Assembly (NCBI GenBank): GCA_019649035.1
Contig: BMAT01011332.1
Coordinates: 268,793-290,895 of the forward strand
Origin: Elysia marginata
Lineage: Eukaryota > Mollusca > Gastropoda > Plakobranchidae
Reading direction: 5' to 3'
DNA length: 22,103 nucleotides
In this document: in pieces, positions 20,031-22,103 of the stretch
Layout: every line of letters begins with the position of its first letter
Numbering within the stretch: the first letter of the stretch is position 1
Position numbers and translations under genes: made by a program
The notes under the pieces: model-generated
Databases searched by the model: none
Told to the model about the DNA's origin: nothing
The model's input: only the letters and a program-made list of their open reading frames with translations

Positions 20031-20193
20031 ACTCTGGCCCCTGTGGGTACATTATGTAGAAGCGATGCGGATTGAGCAAATGGTGCCAGTGGCGTTCAAG
20101 CTGTATCTTGATGAGCTACGATGGTGGAGAGAATACTCGTCACAGCTGGGGTTCTGGAATACGTGGGGTAAATTCATCACAACATTAGTTTAA
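20031..20193 (+). other. Candidate isolated coding exon or gene fragment
   Basis: The last third of a 97-codon open frame (19900-20193) is richer in G, C and CpG than the surrounding DNA. It encodes a Trp-rich segment, MVPVAFKLYLDELRWWREY at about 20079-20135, followed by SSQLGFWNTWGK. The upstream part of the frame overlaps the TTCTGTGTTG repeat and is unlikely to be coding. A possible 3' splice site (CTCTTTCTGTGTTGCAG ending at 19975) and a possible donor (GGGGTAAAT, GT at 20165) could bound an exon. I do not recognise the family. It could be an exon of a gene extending outside the window, a fragment of a dead gene, or chance. Confidence 0.28.
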
Positions 20194-20199
20194 ACTAGT

Positions 20200-22103
20200 T
20201 GAACTTTTCTGAAAAAAAAAATACAAATTATTTTTTAAACATGTTTCAGTGCATTCTTAGATGCGAGCATTCTAATTTATTTATATCATACATGTCGTAA
20301 AAAGTTAAGATGGACTTTAAAAAAAAAAACCAACCGATTCATGTACATTTTCAACTGACTGCCGTTAGAAAAAATTTACATGTACACTAGCTGGCACGTT
20401 TTTGTTGACCTTAAAACAAGTTTTTTCTTTAAGAGTGCTGTCTTGGTAGATATAAAAAGAGTCGCTTAACTCAATGCAAGTTTTTTTTTCTTTTTTTTTT
20501 GTTCTAAACATCATTCGAATTTTGTTTAAACCATGTTGATCTCGCTGAAATCAACATGAAATTTGGCAGTCTACATGAAAGATAACATTATTAATTAGAT
20601 TCAAGAGAAATTATAAATGCGGCGCCAACACGTCTCGACCTGCTGTTTGTTTATCCACATATAAATTCATCTCTCATTTAGAGGCAGTATTTTAGGTTGC
20701 CATGAAGCACTGTAAGTAGATTTTACATGCGCAACCCTTATATTTCAATATTTAGACTTAATTTTTTTTTGGGGGGTTGGGCTGTCCTTTCGTTTCAAAA
20801 TGCTTCAAATAAACGTCTTTGCGATAAACACGTTAAAGGCCATTTTCCAAAAGCTGAGGTTGGGCAAAAACTGGATTTGTACTTCTTAGTCTTTGAATTT
20901 CATTTCAGAGTATTGGTTGCTATGCCCTTAATCGGACCATAACAACTGTTAAACAATCTACACCTCTAACTGGAAGGAAACACGAAAATCAGTCTTTTCA
21001 TATCAAATCTCGAATCTTTCCAAAAACGATTTAATGAATTTTGTTAAAAAAACCCTTCCTGGTCCTAGCCGAGGTGAGAGACATTGGCCTAACACCCATG
21101 TTCATTTTTCTATTATCTTTTGTTTACCACAGTGAATTTTTTTTAATATAGTTCTAAGCCTACATGAAACAATTGAACTTAATTTATACATTTAGAATAT
21201 ATCAAATGGCCTACATCCTTGTTTTTAATAAAAGCGTGAGGGAGACACTTTTTTAAATTTTAGGTCTACACTCTTCAAAGCGCCACAGACAAGAATAAAG
21301 GCTAAACATATCCACCTTTACGTTGAAAGGTAAAATATTTCATCACTCAAAGTTTATTCAACAAAATTTGATGATTTCTTTCATGGAGAACTAAGTTGTA
21401 TTATTAATTGATCATTTTATAAGGAAATTGTACCGTTACCCAAATTACATGGAATTTTTCGAACAAGCGACAAAACCCTGAGGTCATGTCTATGGGTGAT
21501 CTGCGCGTTTGCTGTTTTCTGCTTAATATGACTCATATACTTTAGTTTGATAGTGAAAATAAAACAATTTTACTAATAAGAAGGTATTTCAAGAAGATAG
21601 TTTAGACTCTATTACAAAGATCATTCATAGGCCTACATTCCTTACTCCAACCCATACGAAATCGCAAGCACTTTACTATTTTGTTTCAAAATAGCAAGAC
21701 CAACAGTTTCATACAGACAAAAACTTAAAGCGTGGCTACGACTGTACACGTTGTAACTATGCCATGTATTTTATTCTCATTTTTTTTCTCTATTGGGAAG
21801 CAAACATATCAATGCGTTTTGACTCTAAACAGATTGTCTCATATCTTAATTAAATAATGTGAAACTTATTACTTTCAGATCAGCGGGGTTTGTTAAAATA
21901 ACATTGCATCTATTACAAGCCTACGTGTCGCTCAATGGAATAGATTGATAGTATATAAGATAAAATGAGGTTAGAGAGCTTATGATGCACTCTAATTATT
22001 TTTTACTTCGTCGAAACATAAGCATTAATAATGCTAATAGCTCATCTTGTGTATTCTCTAACACTATGCTGTGAGTCGAGCCAGGCTATCCAACACCCCC
22101 CCC
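20200..22103. other. AT-rich stretch, no gene recognised
   Basis: AT-rich sequence with A and T runs. The 71-codon plus-strand frame at 20727-20942 opens next to a T8G6 run and has no recognised similarity. Apart from the hairpin at 20532-20558, I see no pol III boxes, LINE blocks or tandem arrays. The window ends in a short C run (22095-22103). Confidence 0.5.
20532..20558. repeat. Perfect 9-bp inverted repeat (hairpin)
   Basis: CATGTTGAT (20532-20540) and ATCAACATG (20550-20558) are exact complements around a 9-base loop. No terminator tract or element end is attached, and significance is unclear. Confidence 0.6.

Overview
The window looks like intergenic DNA from an AT-rich animal genome, most likely a gastropod mollusc. 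This is an inference from three things. There is a single-exon rhodopsin-class receptor of the type seen in sea-slug chemosensory receptor families. There is a tRNA-derived SINE whose core and tail resemble widespread molluscan SINEs. The background is long, AT-rich and full of triplet and GATA microsatellites. Nothing bacterial (operons, CRISPR, Shine-Dalgarno sites) is present. The window holds one assembly gap (10782-11428).

Layout. Positions 1-3120 are AT-rich with no convincing gene. Positions 3140-3480 are a GATA array followed by a TCTG/pyrimidine tract. Positions 3530-4030 are complex sequence of unknown nature, followed by a purine-rich stretch. Positions 4738-5210 are a large compound trinucleotide array. 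Positions 5780-6215 are an unexplained GC-richer island. Positions 6540-6890 are GA-rich. Positions 7183-7389 hold a small ATG-less open frame that may be the remnant of a DNA-binding domain. Positions 7430-7840 are a second triplet array.

Retrotransposon block, 8300-10780. A decayed LINE of L2/CR1 appearance (8302-9740, + strand) carries recognisable reverse transcriptase blocks, including a YADD active site. A 304-bp tRNA-derived SINE on the minus strand (8333-8636) sits inside the LINE's RT motif A and is flanked by a perfect 14-bp target-site duplication. The 3' part of a second LINE of a different type (about 10060-10717) follows directly. It has one frameshift and runs into a (CTA)n microsatellite that contains the assembly gap.

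Positions 11450-17120 are AT-rich and probably non-coding, with one weak tRNA-like sequence. Positions 17121-18835 form the only intact gene: CCAAT and TATA elements, a 357-codon intronless class A receptor with unusual core motifs, and an AATAAA signal about 500 bp after the stop. Downstream are a minus-strand tRNA-like SINE head near 19100, a diverged tandem repeat of roughly 55-70 bp (19490-19705), and a possible isolated coding exon (about 20031-20193). The remainder to the end is AT-rich with nothing recognised.

The genes do not form a pathway. The receptor is an autonomous unit, and the other recognisable elements are retrotransposons at different stages of decay. I did not find a convincing new multi-gene system. 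The best second-look items are the SINE nested in RT motif A, the atypical receptor with its upstream reading frame, and the two orphan coding-like fragments.
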